From Microcaldota archaeon (GTDB lineage Archaea; Micrarchaeota; Micrarchaeia; Micrarchaeales; Micrarchaeaceae), in NCBI GenBank assembly GCA_021797495.1, contig JAJZZO010000011.1, positions 1 through 64,000 on the forward strand: a DNA stretch of 64,000 nucleotides, in the 5' to 3' direction. Positions within the stretch are counted from its first letter, which is position 1, and each line of letters begins with the position of its first letter. The position numbers and the translations under genes are program-made. The notes beneath the pieces were generated by a model. That model saw only the letters and a program-made list of their open reading frames with translations, was not told where the DNA came from and did not search any database. This document shows, one piece after another, positions 7,371 through 14,003 of this stretch.

Positions 7371-7538
7371 TCAAAGCCCGATCACATTATTAAATTCCGC
7401 ACCCAACTGCTCGGCAACATACCTGCTTTTGTCTAGAGTTACGTATGGGTCATTATCCGAAGCGTATACGTAAAAGCCAGAGCAATTAACCTTTATCTTA
7501 TCCCCATTGAACTCCTTCTCCACAAAACTACTGTTCAA
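7371..7538 (-). pseudogene. C-terminal remnant of an RBBP9/YdeN-type serine hydrolase
   Basis: A frame without a start, directly downstream of a VapC gene, reads SGFYVYASDNDPYVTLDKSR and then VAEQLGAEF before a stop. The segment SDNDPYV followed by a helix and a LGAEF strand is typical of the RBBP9/YdeN alpha/beta hydrolases around the catalytic Asp. The N-terminal half with the nucleophile Ser and the C-terminal His region are gone. The stop is followed 38 bases later by a partial match to the island repeat and then by the IS200 left end. Confidence 0.55.
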
Positions 7539-7546
7539 TTTATAAA

Positions 7547-7945
7547 CTAAAGGACAGATATATCGCTAAACTTCTCGAAATCGCCGTCAAATGTTGCTAG
7601 CTTTGTTATAGAATTAGTTTTCATCGCCACTATTATGGTGCAGTCTGTAAAGCTAAGGCACGTATTTCGCTGGAATTTGAAAAGGCTCCAGGCTTCATCA
7701 AAATCATTCTTGGTTATGCATATGAGCTCGCTTGCTCCAAGCAGGTAGGTACCGATAGTAACCGCTTTGCCAAGGCCCTGCTTCGCAGCTAGGTAGGTAG
7801 TCGTCTCGTCGAATATATAGTCAGTTATGTTAACCTCTCCGTACTCGCCGGATGCAATCCTGGGCATCAGCTCCGAAGCCCGCTTATGATTTTTATCACT
7901 CGTGTTGTGATATGCGATGAGGAAGCTGGAATCTAACATTATCAT
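7547..7945 (-). CDS. vapC: VapC-type PIN-domain toxin (132 aa)
   Basis: PIN residues are visible in IMLDSSFLIA (residue 4), FDETTTYLA (about 46), SFTDCTIIVA (about 100) and LATFDGDFEKF (about 117-127). It overlaps its antitoxin gene by four bases (ATGA), a sign of translational coupling. Its last 45 or so bases recur, diverged, at 9100-9150. The stop reads straight into the hydrolase remnant region. Confidence 0.87.
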   Translation of the reverse strand: MIMLDSSFLIAYHNTSDKNHKRASELMPRIASGEYGEVNITDYIFDETTTYLAAKQGLGKAVTIGTYLLGASELICITKNDFDEAWSLFKFQRNTCLSFTDCTIIVAMKTNSITKLATFDGDFEKFSDISVL

Positions 7946-8196
7946 AGACGCCCACCGTAAAGGACCTCGTCTATTTCTGTGCTAGAATTCTCTGAGCCTT
8001 TGCCCCAATTTGTAGGCTTTATCTTCAAAAGGAGCATAGGATCCTTCTTGCGCTCGCCTTTCTGGGCTAGAAGGTGCTCTATCGCAGCATTCAGAGCATC
8101 CCCTACGCTTATGTTCTCTTGTAGTGCAAACGCCTTTAGCCTTTTGTACAATTTGGGATTAAGGTTCCTTACTGATTGTAGTTTTTGTTTCTGCAT
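7942..8196 (-). CDS. vapB: VapB-type antitoxin (84 aa)
   Basis: The N-terminal half (NLNPKLYKRLKAFALQ, then VGDALNAAIEHLL) has the ribbon-helix-helix pattern; the C-terminal half is flexible and ends IDEVLYGGRL, suited to wrapping the toxin. It is coupled to the PIN toxin by a 4-base overlap. A perfect 8-bp inverted repeat begins two bases upstream of the start codon. Confidence 0.8.
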   Translation of the reverse strand: MQKQKLQSVRNLNPKLYKRLKAFALQENISVGDALNAAIEHLLAQKGERKKDPMLLLKIKPTNWGKGSENSSTEIDEVLYGGRL

Positions 8197-8197
8197 A

Positions 8198-8215
8198 TGT
8201 AATACTTGTATTACA
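8198..8215. promoter_or_regulatory. Palindromic operator of VapBC 7547-8196
   Basis: TGTAATACTTGTATTACA is a perfect 8+8 inverted repeat with a TT centre, ending two bases from the VapB start codon, with an AT-only TATA region (8216-8229) just behind it. Its position across the likely transcription start suits autorepression by the ribbon-helix-helix antitoxin. Confidence 0.6.
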
Positions 8216-8378
8216 AAAATATATATATAGCTTGCGATTCGGGCGCATGCCTAGCCGCACTGCTCCTTGGCCTTTACTGCTCATTGTTCTCTCAAGCTCC
8301 ATTCTTACCACTAAGTAAGAAATAATAGGAATAAATATTCATACATTTGCTAGAGGCTGCGATTTAAAATGCAATAAT

Positions 8379-8402
8379 CGGCACTTTCAATAGAAATTTT
8401 AC
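8379..8402 (-). repeat. Island 24-bp repeat, copy 5
   Basis: Plus-strand CGGCACTTTCAATAGAAATT followed by TTAC; the TATAGAA centre has one extra base balance (CAATAG). On the minus strand it starts directly after the VapC stop at 8403. The 176 bases between it and the VapB start at 8196 hold only AT-rich promoter sequence. Confidence 0.75.
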
Positions 8403-8795
8403 TTATTCCTTTAATATAACAAGGCTATTTCCCATAGCGCCGGTTAGCTCCGAGAAGTCTTTTTTATCGTCTGTCACTAACGTTTCGCCATTGGCTATTG
8501 CTATCCCAGCTATAAGCAGATCCGCTTCCTTTTTGAGCTTGCCAGCGCCTTTCAGCTCACGATATAGTCTGCCGGCATGCTTCATCGCTATGCTGTCGAG
8601 CGGATATATTTTTATACGGCTGAATAGCTCATTCAGTTTAGCCTCCTCTGCAACTCCCACGTAGCCTTTGATGAGCTCGTAACCAGTTACCGCAGTTATT
8701 GCGATGCCTTCCGTACCATATTCACTTATCACCGTTGCTGCGCGTTCCTTCCCTCTTAAATAGTCGATTATTATATTCGTGTCAAAAACCGCCAT
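8403..8795 (-). CDS. vapC: VapC-type PIN-domain toxin (130 aa)
   Basis: PIN acidic residues: AVFDTNIIID (residue 4), GYELIKG (about 40), KEADLLIAGIA (about 91) and LVTDDKKDF (about 109). Complete, with normal length for the short VapC group. The antitoxin gene ends three bases upstream. The stop codon abuts repeat copy 5. Confidence 0.9.
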   Translation of the reverse strand: MAVFDTNIIIDYLRGKERAATVISEYGTEGIAITAVTGYELIKGYVGVAEEAKLNELFSRIKIYPLDSIAMKHAGRLYRELKGAGKLKKEADLLIAGIAIANGETLVTDDKKDFSELTGAMGNSLVILKE

Positions 8796-8798
8796 GAC

Positions 8799-9023
8799 TC
8801 ACGCCTTTCCAAATAGTTCCTCTCTCTCTTTCTTCAGTTTTTTCTTTAGGGTTTCAGCCGTTTTGTCATCCATTTTCCATGCTCCAAAGAGATCGCTTAT
8901 GTCTGCCTCTTTCTCCTGAAGCAATTCCATTATCACAGCTGTAAATGACTTTGCCTTCTCTCTTTCTTTGAGCTTATTCAGCTTTTCATATGCGATTTCC
9001 GATACTACTATTAATTTTGACAT
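8799..9023 (-). CDS. vapB: VapB-type antitoxin (74 aa)
   Basis: The N-terminus KLIVVSEIAYEKLNKLKER and the following SFTAVIMELL match the strand-helix-helix layout of archaeal VapB antitoxins of the DUF217 kind; the C-terminus is a charged helix (LKKKLKKEREELF). Three bases separate it from its toxin. A 16-bp AT palindrome lies directly upstream. Confidence 0.8.
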   Translation of the reverse strand: MSKLIVVSEIAYEKLNKLKEREKAKSFTAVIMELLQEKEADISDLFGAWKMDDKTAETLKKKLKKEREELFGKA

Positions 9024-9025
9024 AG

Positions 9026-9041
9026 TATATATTAATATATA
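9026..9041. promoter_or_regulatory. Palindromic AT operator of VapBC 8403-9023
   Basis: TATATATTAATATATA is a perfect 16-base palindrome three bases upstream of the VapB start. It may also act as, or overlap, the TATA element, together with the AT run to 9050. Confidence 0.45.
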
Positions 9042-9099
9042 AAGATATAAAAATCTTTATTGATTCTGAACTATCAGCCTCGACCTCTCAAGAATCTGG

Positions 9100-9213
9100 C
9101 TATAAAACAGATATATCACTAAACTTTCTAAAATTGCCATCAAATGTTCCATACTTTTGCTGTAGCTCTAATCTTGCTCTTTCATCTTCCTGTGCTTGAA
9201 TACCTCTACTCAT
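9100..9213 (-). pseudogene. Chimeric remnant carrying a VapC C-terminus
   Basis: The frame starts MSRGIQAQEDERARLELQQ and then changes to GTFDGNFRKFSDISVL and a stop. The second half matches the end of the VapC at 7547-7945 (ATFDGDFEKFSDISVL) at both protein and DNA level. The first half is not VapC. It therefore looks like a recombination product joining a duplicated VapC tail to another sequence. It lies ten bases after the DnaQ-like gene. Confidence 0.5.
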
Positions 9214-9223
9214 AACTGCCAAA

Positions 9224-9874
9224 TTAGGTTCTCTTGACCTTCTCTTTTGAGCTCTCCTGCCTTCTCAATAGTGCAGAAAATTCATTCATCCGAAGGAGGT
9301 ATCCGGGAATGGGCCGGTCTGCGTATTGCTCGAGCAGCCCCCTGCCGAGCAGCCTTGCGAATGCCTCCGCTTCCATCTTGGCACCGGTTATCGCCTTGTG
9401 AGGTTTCGGCTCAGGCCCTAATCCCACATACTCGAAAATCGTATCGGTTCTAAAGCTTGTCGGAACAGGGATTCCCCTAAGGTTCAGGCTCATAAGGTAC
9501 CAGTCGGATACGTCTACTGGATGATGGCCTGGGTCCCATGCTATCTGGTACCTTTCAGCAGAATCGATAAGGAAACCGCGGTCGAAGTTGATGTTGCTTC
9601 CAGCCAGCTCCCTGTTTCCTTCAATGCCGTGCGTCCAATCTATGAAATCCTCAAGAGCCTCCTTCAACGATGGTTTGGAAGGATCAGCAAGCCATGTCGC
9701 ACCGTTTACCCGCATTGCCTCCGGGTTGATTATGGCTCCGTCAAACGGCCTGCATTCAACGTAAAAGGTGTTCTTGGGATTCTCGAAGTGTACCGCACCA
9801 ATGCTCACTATCGAATGACCAAGCCGTGGTTTAAGGCCAGTGGTTTCAACATCTGTTACTATCATTATTTTCAC
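9224..9874 (-). CDS. DnaQ/RNase T-type 3'-5' exonuclease (216 aa)
   Basis: Motif I is VTDVETTGL (residue 7), motif II is SNINFDRGFL (about 96), and motif III is PHKAITGAKMEAEAF (about 158). Family DEDDh exonucleases normally carry H-x(4)-D in motif III; here the Asp position is Gly, with a Glu five residues on. The enzyme may use a shifted acid or be impaired. Start GTG 9874 or ATG 9865. It is more GC-rich than its neighbours, so it may have a different origin. Likely role is trimming DNA or RNA 3' ends. Confidence 0.8.
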   Translation of the reverse strand: MKIMIVTDVETTGLKPRLGHSIVSIGAVHFENPKNTFYVECRPFDGAIINPEAMRVNGATWLADPSKPSLKEALEDFIDWTHGIEGNRELAGSNINFDRGFLIDSAERYQIAWDPGHHPVDVSDWYLMSLNLRGIPVPTSFRTDTIFEYVGLGPEPKPHKAITGAKMEAEAFARLLGRGLLEQYADRPIPGYLLRMNEFSALLRRQESSKEKVKRT

Positions 9875-9908
9875 TTTTAAGTTACAGAATGTAAATGTAC
9901 TTCTTAGA

Positions 9909-10292
9909 TTAGTACCTAAGAAGATATTTTAAATTTAATCTCCGCATTGCGTTGACCTCTTCAGCACTCCGTATTATATATGGTTTAGCAGGTAAGTATA
10001 CTGACACAGTCACACGGTTGTTTTTTAGTTCTTCTTTATAAGATAAAATACTTTTGTGCCCATCGAGCCTCCATGCTACAAATCCAAACGCCATGTGTTT
10101 TCGTTCCGTGTCGGTCTCTTCAAGTTGCTTTTCTAATGGACCTTTTTTAATTACCACTCTTGGTGATTTTGTCTGCTTGAGAAATGATTCAAACTCGCCT
10201 CTCGTTAAACGTATAATGCCATCGGTGGTAACCATTTCTCGTAGCTTGGCTTCTACAACTTCTATTCTCTTAGTATCTTTAACTGCCTGCAT
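9909..10292 (-). CDS. Hypothetical protein (127 aa)
   Basis: No family recognised. A charged helical N-terminus (KRIEVVEAKLREMV) is followed by a beta-rich middle (SPRVVIKKG, MAFGFVAWRLDGHKSIL, RVTVSVYLPAKPYII) and a short C-terminal helix. GTGATTTT precedes the ATG. It lies between repeat copy 6 upstream and the DnaQ-like exonuclease downstream, so the two may form one transcript. Confidence 0.55.
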   Translation of the reverse strand: MQAVKDTKRIEVVEAKLREMVTTDGIIRLTRGEFESFLKQTKSPRVVIKKGPLEKQLEETDTERKHMAFGFVAWRLDGHKSILSYKEELKNNRVTVSVYLPAKPYIIRSAEEVNAMRRLNLKYLLRY

Positions 10293-10340
10293 AAAATCAC
10301 TTTAATTCTATTTATTATCAAATTATTTATACCTATTTAT

Positions 10341-10364
10341 CCAGCACTCTCATGGAAATTTTAA
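10341..10364 (-). repeat. Island 24-bp repeat, copy 6
   Basis: Plus-strand CCAGCACTCTCATGGAAATT followed by TTAA. On the minus strand it begins two bases after the phosphatase stop codon at 10367. Copies 6 and 7 bracket exactly one gene. Confidence 0.85.
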
Positions 10365-10366
10365 TA

Positions 10367-10783
10367 CTATTTATTACCTTCTTTTATCAGTCTCTTGACT
10401 CTCGAGTATATCTTATCTCTTGTCCTGGCCTTGCCTGCATGGGTCATGTGCTCCGGATCATCTACATGCCAATACCTTACTTTACGAGAGTGCCTGGCGT
10501 ATTCAGGAAGCCATTCCTTCCCTATCATCGATACCACAATGTCGGCTTCATCGAATATCTTTTGCGTGAGTGGCTTTGAAACCCCGTGAGAAACATCAAT
10601 GCCTATCTCATTCATGCACTCTATTACCAGAGGCTCCAACTCCTTGATGGTTTTGCCGCTTGAATCGCCGGGCTTCACGCCTGCGCTAATCGCCGTTGAA
10701 TGTCCATCTGCAAGGTGATTGAATATCGCTTCTGCCATCTGACTTCTGGCGACGTTAAGATAACATATGAAAAGGACTTTCAT
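10367..10783 (-). CDS. Low-molecular-weight phosphotyrosine phosphatase / ArsC-like protein (138 aa)
   Basis: The P-loop is FICYLNVARSQMAE: the CX5R signature holds (Cys7, Arg13), and the family Asp lies in VDDPEH near residue 112. The second P-loop Cys and the distal Cys pair needed by thioredoxin-coupled arsenate reductases are absent, so phosphatase activity is more likely than arsenate reduction. It is a single-gene unit between repeat copies 6 and 7, its start seven bases after copy 7. No arsenic genes are nearby. Confidence 0.75.
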   Translation of the reverse strand: MKVLFICYLNVARSQMAEAIFNHLADGHSTAISAGVKPGDSSGKTIKELEPLVIECMNEIGIDVSHGVSKPLTQKIFDEADIVVSMIGKEWLPEYARHSRKVRYWHVDDPEHMTHAGKARTRDKIYSRVKRLIKEGNK

Positions 10784-10790
10784 GCAATTA

Positions 10791-10814
10791 CCAATACTTT
10801 CTAAAAATTCTAAA
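10791..10814 (-). repeat. Island 24-bp repeat, copy 7 (diverged)
   Basis: Plus-strand CCAATACTTTCTAAAAATTC followed by TAAA; it keeps the order and ends of the consensus but has lost ATAG. It overlaps the stop codon of the VapC at 10810 on the minus strand. Confidence 0.6.
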
Positions 10815-11229
10815 ATGTTATTGCCTTTATCCCGATCTTCGATGCTACATGAACTAATTGTTTGTCAAAGCTTAGGATATGCGCACCTTTTTTTACGCTT
10901 AATGCAAGATAAAGGGAGTCATAAAAGGTTAGCTTTTCCGCCTTTGCAATATGCATTGCATCCTTTGATAATGTTTTTGTAGAAAAAATTTCCAGTTTAT
11001 TAAATACCTCAGTAACTGAATTTTGGGCAATTTCCAGCTGTTTATCGTCTATATCTTTTTTTAAGGACCTGTGCACCCACAAAACATTAAGAGCTTCTGC
11101 AAGAACTATATCAGGGGCGAGCAACGGTTCACCAATCCTTGTCCTAGAATAAATTAGGTGGCTTACCTCTTCGGAATATTGCTCCGTAATTGCAATCTTT
11201 ATCAATGCACTTGCGTCTATCACCATCAT
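10810..11229 (-). CDS. vapC: VapC-type PIN-domain toxin (139 aa)
   Basis: PIN residues are visible in VIDASALIKIA (residue 5), VLAEALNVL (about 45), LTFYDSLYLALS (about 105) and ILSFDKQLV (about 122). It overlaps its antitoxin gene by four bases (ATGA). The stop lies within repeat copy 7. Complete and of normal length. Confidence 0.88.
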   Translation of the reverse strand: MMVIDASALIKIAITEQYSEEVSHLIYSRTRIGEPLLAPDIVLAEALNVLWVHRSLKKDIDDKQLEIAQNSVTEVFNKLEIFSTKTLSKDAMHIAKAEKLTFYDSLYLALSVKKGAHILSFDKQLVHVASKIGIKAITF

Positions 11230-11453
11230 CTTGAATCACGGTAATGACGTATTATCTCTGCGCTTGATTCATTAATTTTTATCTTTTTCGCGTTTTTCCG
11301 GATTTTTTTAAGCATTGCGTGCAGTTCAAGGGATTTAGACCTGGATTCCAGGTACTCCCTTACTTCCTTGCTTATATCGAGTTTTGCCTTTTTCATTGTA
11401 ATTTTTATCCTCTTTGGCACCCGTATCGTTATGACTTCAGTGTTTTCAGCCAT
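11226..11453 (-). CDS. vapB: VapB-type antitoxin (75 aa)
   Basis: The N-terminus EVITIRVPKRIKITMKKAK followed by KEVREYLESRSK is a ribbon-helix-helix layout typical of archaeal VapB; the C-terminus (KINESSAEIIRHYRDSR) is the toxin-binding tail. Translationally coupled to VapC. It is the right-hand member of the minus-strand island. Confidence 0.82.
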   Translation of the reverse strand: MAENTEVITIRVPKRIKITMKKAKLDISKEVREYLESRSKSLELHAMLKKIRKNAKKIKINESSAEIIRHYRDSR

Positions 11454-11502
11454 TCAATCATCATCATTAAATTATCGGATCTGAAAGTATTTATGTATTA
11501 CG

Positions 11503-11514
11503 TTTGTATACAAA
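11503..11514. promoter_or_regulatory. Palindrome upstream of VapBC 10810-11453
   Basis: TTTGTATACAAA is a perfect 12-base palindrome 50 bases upstream of the antitoxin start, in a 255-base intergenic stretch that also contains the start region of the plus-strand peptidase gene (TATA-like GGTTTTAAAG at 11645-11654). It may be an operator; the distance makes this less certain than for the other pairs. Confidence 0.3.
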
Positions 11515-11717
11515 ATGTCTACAATAACGCATTATTTAATCGGAATATGTTTGGCATTGTCTCCATTCTGATCAATTGGAACCTTAATGCACCTTGCCCC
11601 ATAAATGTGGTTGTGGTGCAGGTATGACATATTTGCAGGAGGAAAGGTTTTAAAGTTTGATTCGTCAACATTGAATATATACTTATCATACAGGACATAT
11701 GCTAAGGGGTGAAGATG

Positions 11718-12581
11718 ATGAAGCTGCTGTTCAAAAATAGTGATAACATAACCAGGGCAACCTACTTATACAACAGTTTCGGTCCTCCAAATGCAATGCC
11801 GCTTGTTGCTAAAAGGGCTCCAGCACTTCTGGGTAAGGATTTTTACGAGACTGTAAAGATCGATTTCAAGATTAGAAACCTTGAAAACGGCTACACATCG
11901 ATATTCATGTACCTATCTGGCGAGAAGCTCAGCGAGAAAACAAAGGCCGAATGCGAAGAAATAACAAGAAAGCTGGAGAAGGCGATTTACATCCCGAAGG
12001 AGTACAACGCAAAGCTGCTCAAAGAGGTAGAGAACAAGTTTAAGGAATTGTATACAGGCATGGAAGCCAGGCTTGCAGATGAGATAAAAGACATGTTCGG
12101 TTTCGGGTTGCCTATCTATACCACTATAGCAATTAGTGGTGCATTCTACACTGATGGCAAGCACTGCAGCGGTAGCCATCTTTTTTCTACGCCAGACAAT
12201 CTATTCATTACCCTAGAAGTGTCTTATAACATTGACATGAAACGTGATATGGATACTTTATTTTCCGTGTTTATCCATGAGCTCCTACACGGTCTTATGG
12301 GGCAGAAAGGCCTTCGAATCAAAAGGGACGGCGATTATTTCGAGGAGGCGCTTCTCGACTATTTCGCACCGTATGGGCTTCTGGCGCAGAAACTAGGTTT
12401 GGCTAGAGTAGAAAGCGCAGAGAAATGTTACAGCGTAAATATTAGGAATAGACCTTATTCCCGGACAATGGGGCAACGGTTGTTACCGTACATGAAAGAG
12501 TATTACAAGGGGCATGATTCAACAGTATGGAGGTATCTGGCTAAGAGAGGCTTCAAGAAATATATCAAGACTGTATTTTAA
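11718..12581 (+). CDS. Predicted zinc metallopeptidase (287 aa)
   Basis: The zinc motif HELLHG (HExxH) lies near residue 188 inside VFIHELLHGLMG, with a possible third ligand in FEEALLDYF about 25 residues on, the spacing of gluzincin peptidases. No signal peptide or membrane segment is obvious, so it is probably cytoplasmic. I cannot place the family more precisely. Start: GGGGTGA at 11706-11712 fits ATG 11718 best (ATG 11715 and GTG 11709 are alternatives). It marks the switch from the minus-strand island to normal composition. Confidence 0.65.
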   Translation: MKLLFKNSDNITRATYLYNSFGPPNAMPLVAKRAPALLGKDFYETVKIDFKIRNLENGYTSIFMYLSGEKLSEKTKAECEEITRKLEKAIYIPKEYNAKLLKEVENKFKELYTGMEARLADEIKDMFGFGLPIYTTIAISGAFYTDGKHCSGSHLFSTPDNLFITLEVSYNIDMKRDMDTLFSVFIHELLHGLMGQKGLRIKRDGDYFEEALLDYFAPYGLLAQKLGLARVESAEKCYSVNIRNRPYSRTMGQRLLPYMKEYYKGHDSTVWRYLAKRGFKKYIKTVF

Positions 12582-12790
12582 ATTCGGCAGTGAACATAGC
12601 TTAGGGTGCTCTCGATATTTGTTACCTTATGCAGGAGTATACTCCAACAGCGCAAGCGTTCATCACTGCATTTCTGAAAGGAATATTAAGGTTGCGGTCG
12701 ATAGATTGGCAGTGCACGCGTTCCAGGGATAGGGTTGTAAGTCAAGTTACGGACCGCGTTCATAGCCGCAAGAGGCAATGAGATGACGTA

Positions 12791-13225
12791 ATGAGATTCG
12801 CGCCGAAACGCATACTTGCAATATCGGCTGTCCAGCTGGTTTACACGGTTGCAGTGCTCTATGTGGCAAGAGCAATGCCGTTTTTCGCATACGCGCTGCC
12901 TTTCTCAGATCTTCTATTATTGGACGTGATATTGGGAAATCCGCCGATAAACCGGAAATGGCCCTTGATGCTGTTAGGAGGCGCCGACCTTATAGTCACG
13001 TTCTTTACGTTTGGCACGCCCGGCGCGATAATTATTGCTAACGGGGTATTTGAAATAGGGTGGTTCCTGGCGAGCTTTGCCGGACCGCTTATTGGGTTGA
13101 TCCTTTTGGCTTCGCCATGTCCGAAGGCTTTGAACAAGCGGACAAGGAGAAAAAGCAGAGAAAGACAGGTAGGAAGCTTATTTACGGGAATGTTGCGTTT
13201 TATTCTATCCCTATTGCAGCTGTAA
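12791..13225 (+). CDS. Small membrane protein (144 aa)
   Basis: Three or four hydrophobic segments (about 8-28, 30-48, 60-75, 80-110) precede a basic tail. No family recognised. The final third overlaps the next gene by 109 bases in a different frame, which is long for a natural overlap; a recent frameshift may have altered the C-terminus, whose last 30 residues (TRRKSRERQVGSLF onward) look less natural than the rest. The 12582-12790 gap upstream holds nothing I recognise. Confidence 0.45.
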   Translation: MRFAPKRILAISAVQLVYTVAVLYVARAMPFFAYALPFSDLLLLDVILGNPPINRKWPLMLLGGADLIVTFFTFGTPGAIIIANGVFEIGWFLASFAGPLIGLILLASPCPKALNKRTRRKSRERQVGSLFTGMLRFILSLLQL

Positions 13226-13851
13226 TGACTGTGGTAGCTATGGTGTTTGGATATCTATCCTTCTGCTCAGGTCATCCGATTACGCACTTATACCTGATTT
13301 TCATCATTAGCTCTGCAATTATACTTTTCATCTTTACTGCATACATCGTACGCAAACGCAGATATCCGAAACTTGGAATAATAGCCAGCGGCGTCTTTAC
13401 AGTCGCAGTTTATTCCCTAGCAATGCTCTTATTCATCTCCATATTGGGATCGATAGGCATTTTCTCATGCCCTTCTGAGCCTGCGACTGTATGCACCTCA
13501 TCTGCGGGATATATCTGCAGCTTCCCTAACTTCAACAATGGGAATTTTACCGCAACCTTGGGTCAGAGTACAAGCTTACAGTGGTCCAATACAACCTTCT
13601 TTTTCGTTCCTAGTGGGATGCAAAGACCCTTGAGCTTGCCGAATGTCAGCAACTGCAGCGCCATACTAGCTACCCCTAAGGGAATCAGCCTTGCAAGCGG
13701 AGAAACCAAATTTTTCATTTTTCCATTAAGCAGCGCATGCAATACGATACATACTGCTCCTGGGACGTATGTTTCAGGATTCATTTTTGCCACAAACTCA
13801 ACTGAAGAACTGCCGCGGCAGTTTGCTTCGGTAGCACTTAGAGAAGGCTAA
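13117..13851 (+). CDS. Membrane-anchored secreted protein with Cys/Asn/Thr-rich domain (244 aa)
   Basis: A charged N-terminus (MSEGFEQADKEKK) is followed by three hydrophobic segments (about 27-50, 57-77, 87-112) and then an outside domain of about 130 residues with CTSSAGYICS, ATLGQSTSLQW and many Asn-x-Ser/Thr sites. This extracellular pattern, Cys pair then LGQ.TS..W..T.FFFVP, is one I associate with surface proteins of ARMAN/Micrarchaeota archaea. Role unknown; a cell-envelope protein is likely. Met at 13117 is chosen because the 19 upstream codons overlap the previous gene and are not hydrophobic. Confidence 0.55.
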   Translation: MSEGFEQADKEKKQRKTGRKLIYGNVAFYSIPIAAVMTVVAMVFGYLSFCSGHPITHLYLIFIISSAIILFIFTAYIVRKRRYPKLGIIASGVFTVAVYSLAMLLFISILGSIGIFSCPSEPATVCTSSAGYICSFPNFNNGNFTATLGQSTSLQWSNTTFFFVPSGMQRPLSLPNVSNCSAILATPKGISLASGETKFFIFPLSSACNTIHTAPGTYVSGFIFATNSTEELPRQFASVALREG

Positions 13852-14003
13852 CGGTTTACTTCTGCCTCGTTCACATATTTGAGCTCCGAAAAAGCAGGCA
13901 GTACAACTATGGCAAAGCCTGTGTTCCCTGGGTCTTGTGCAGGCCGGGAAAATGTTGATTCATGTTAAGCACACATAAGCAAACGAAGTCTGCGTATCTG
14001 TCT

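Noticed and set aside
10367-10783. Arsenate reductase of the thioredoxin type
   Set aside because: The second P-loop Cys and the distal Cys pair are missing and there are no ars genes nearby.
2443-10814. The repeated 24-mer as a CRISPR array
   Set aside because: Copies are 394 to 3126 bases apart with genes between them, not regular short spacers, and no cas genes are present.
2443-10814. A classical integron with attC sites
   Set aside because: No integrase gene is visible and the 24-mer lacks the long paired core sites of attC; only the layout is similar.
12514-12732. Plus-strand 72-codon frame after the metallopeptidase
   Set aside because: Half of it lies inside the peptidase gene and the rest lacks coding pattern.
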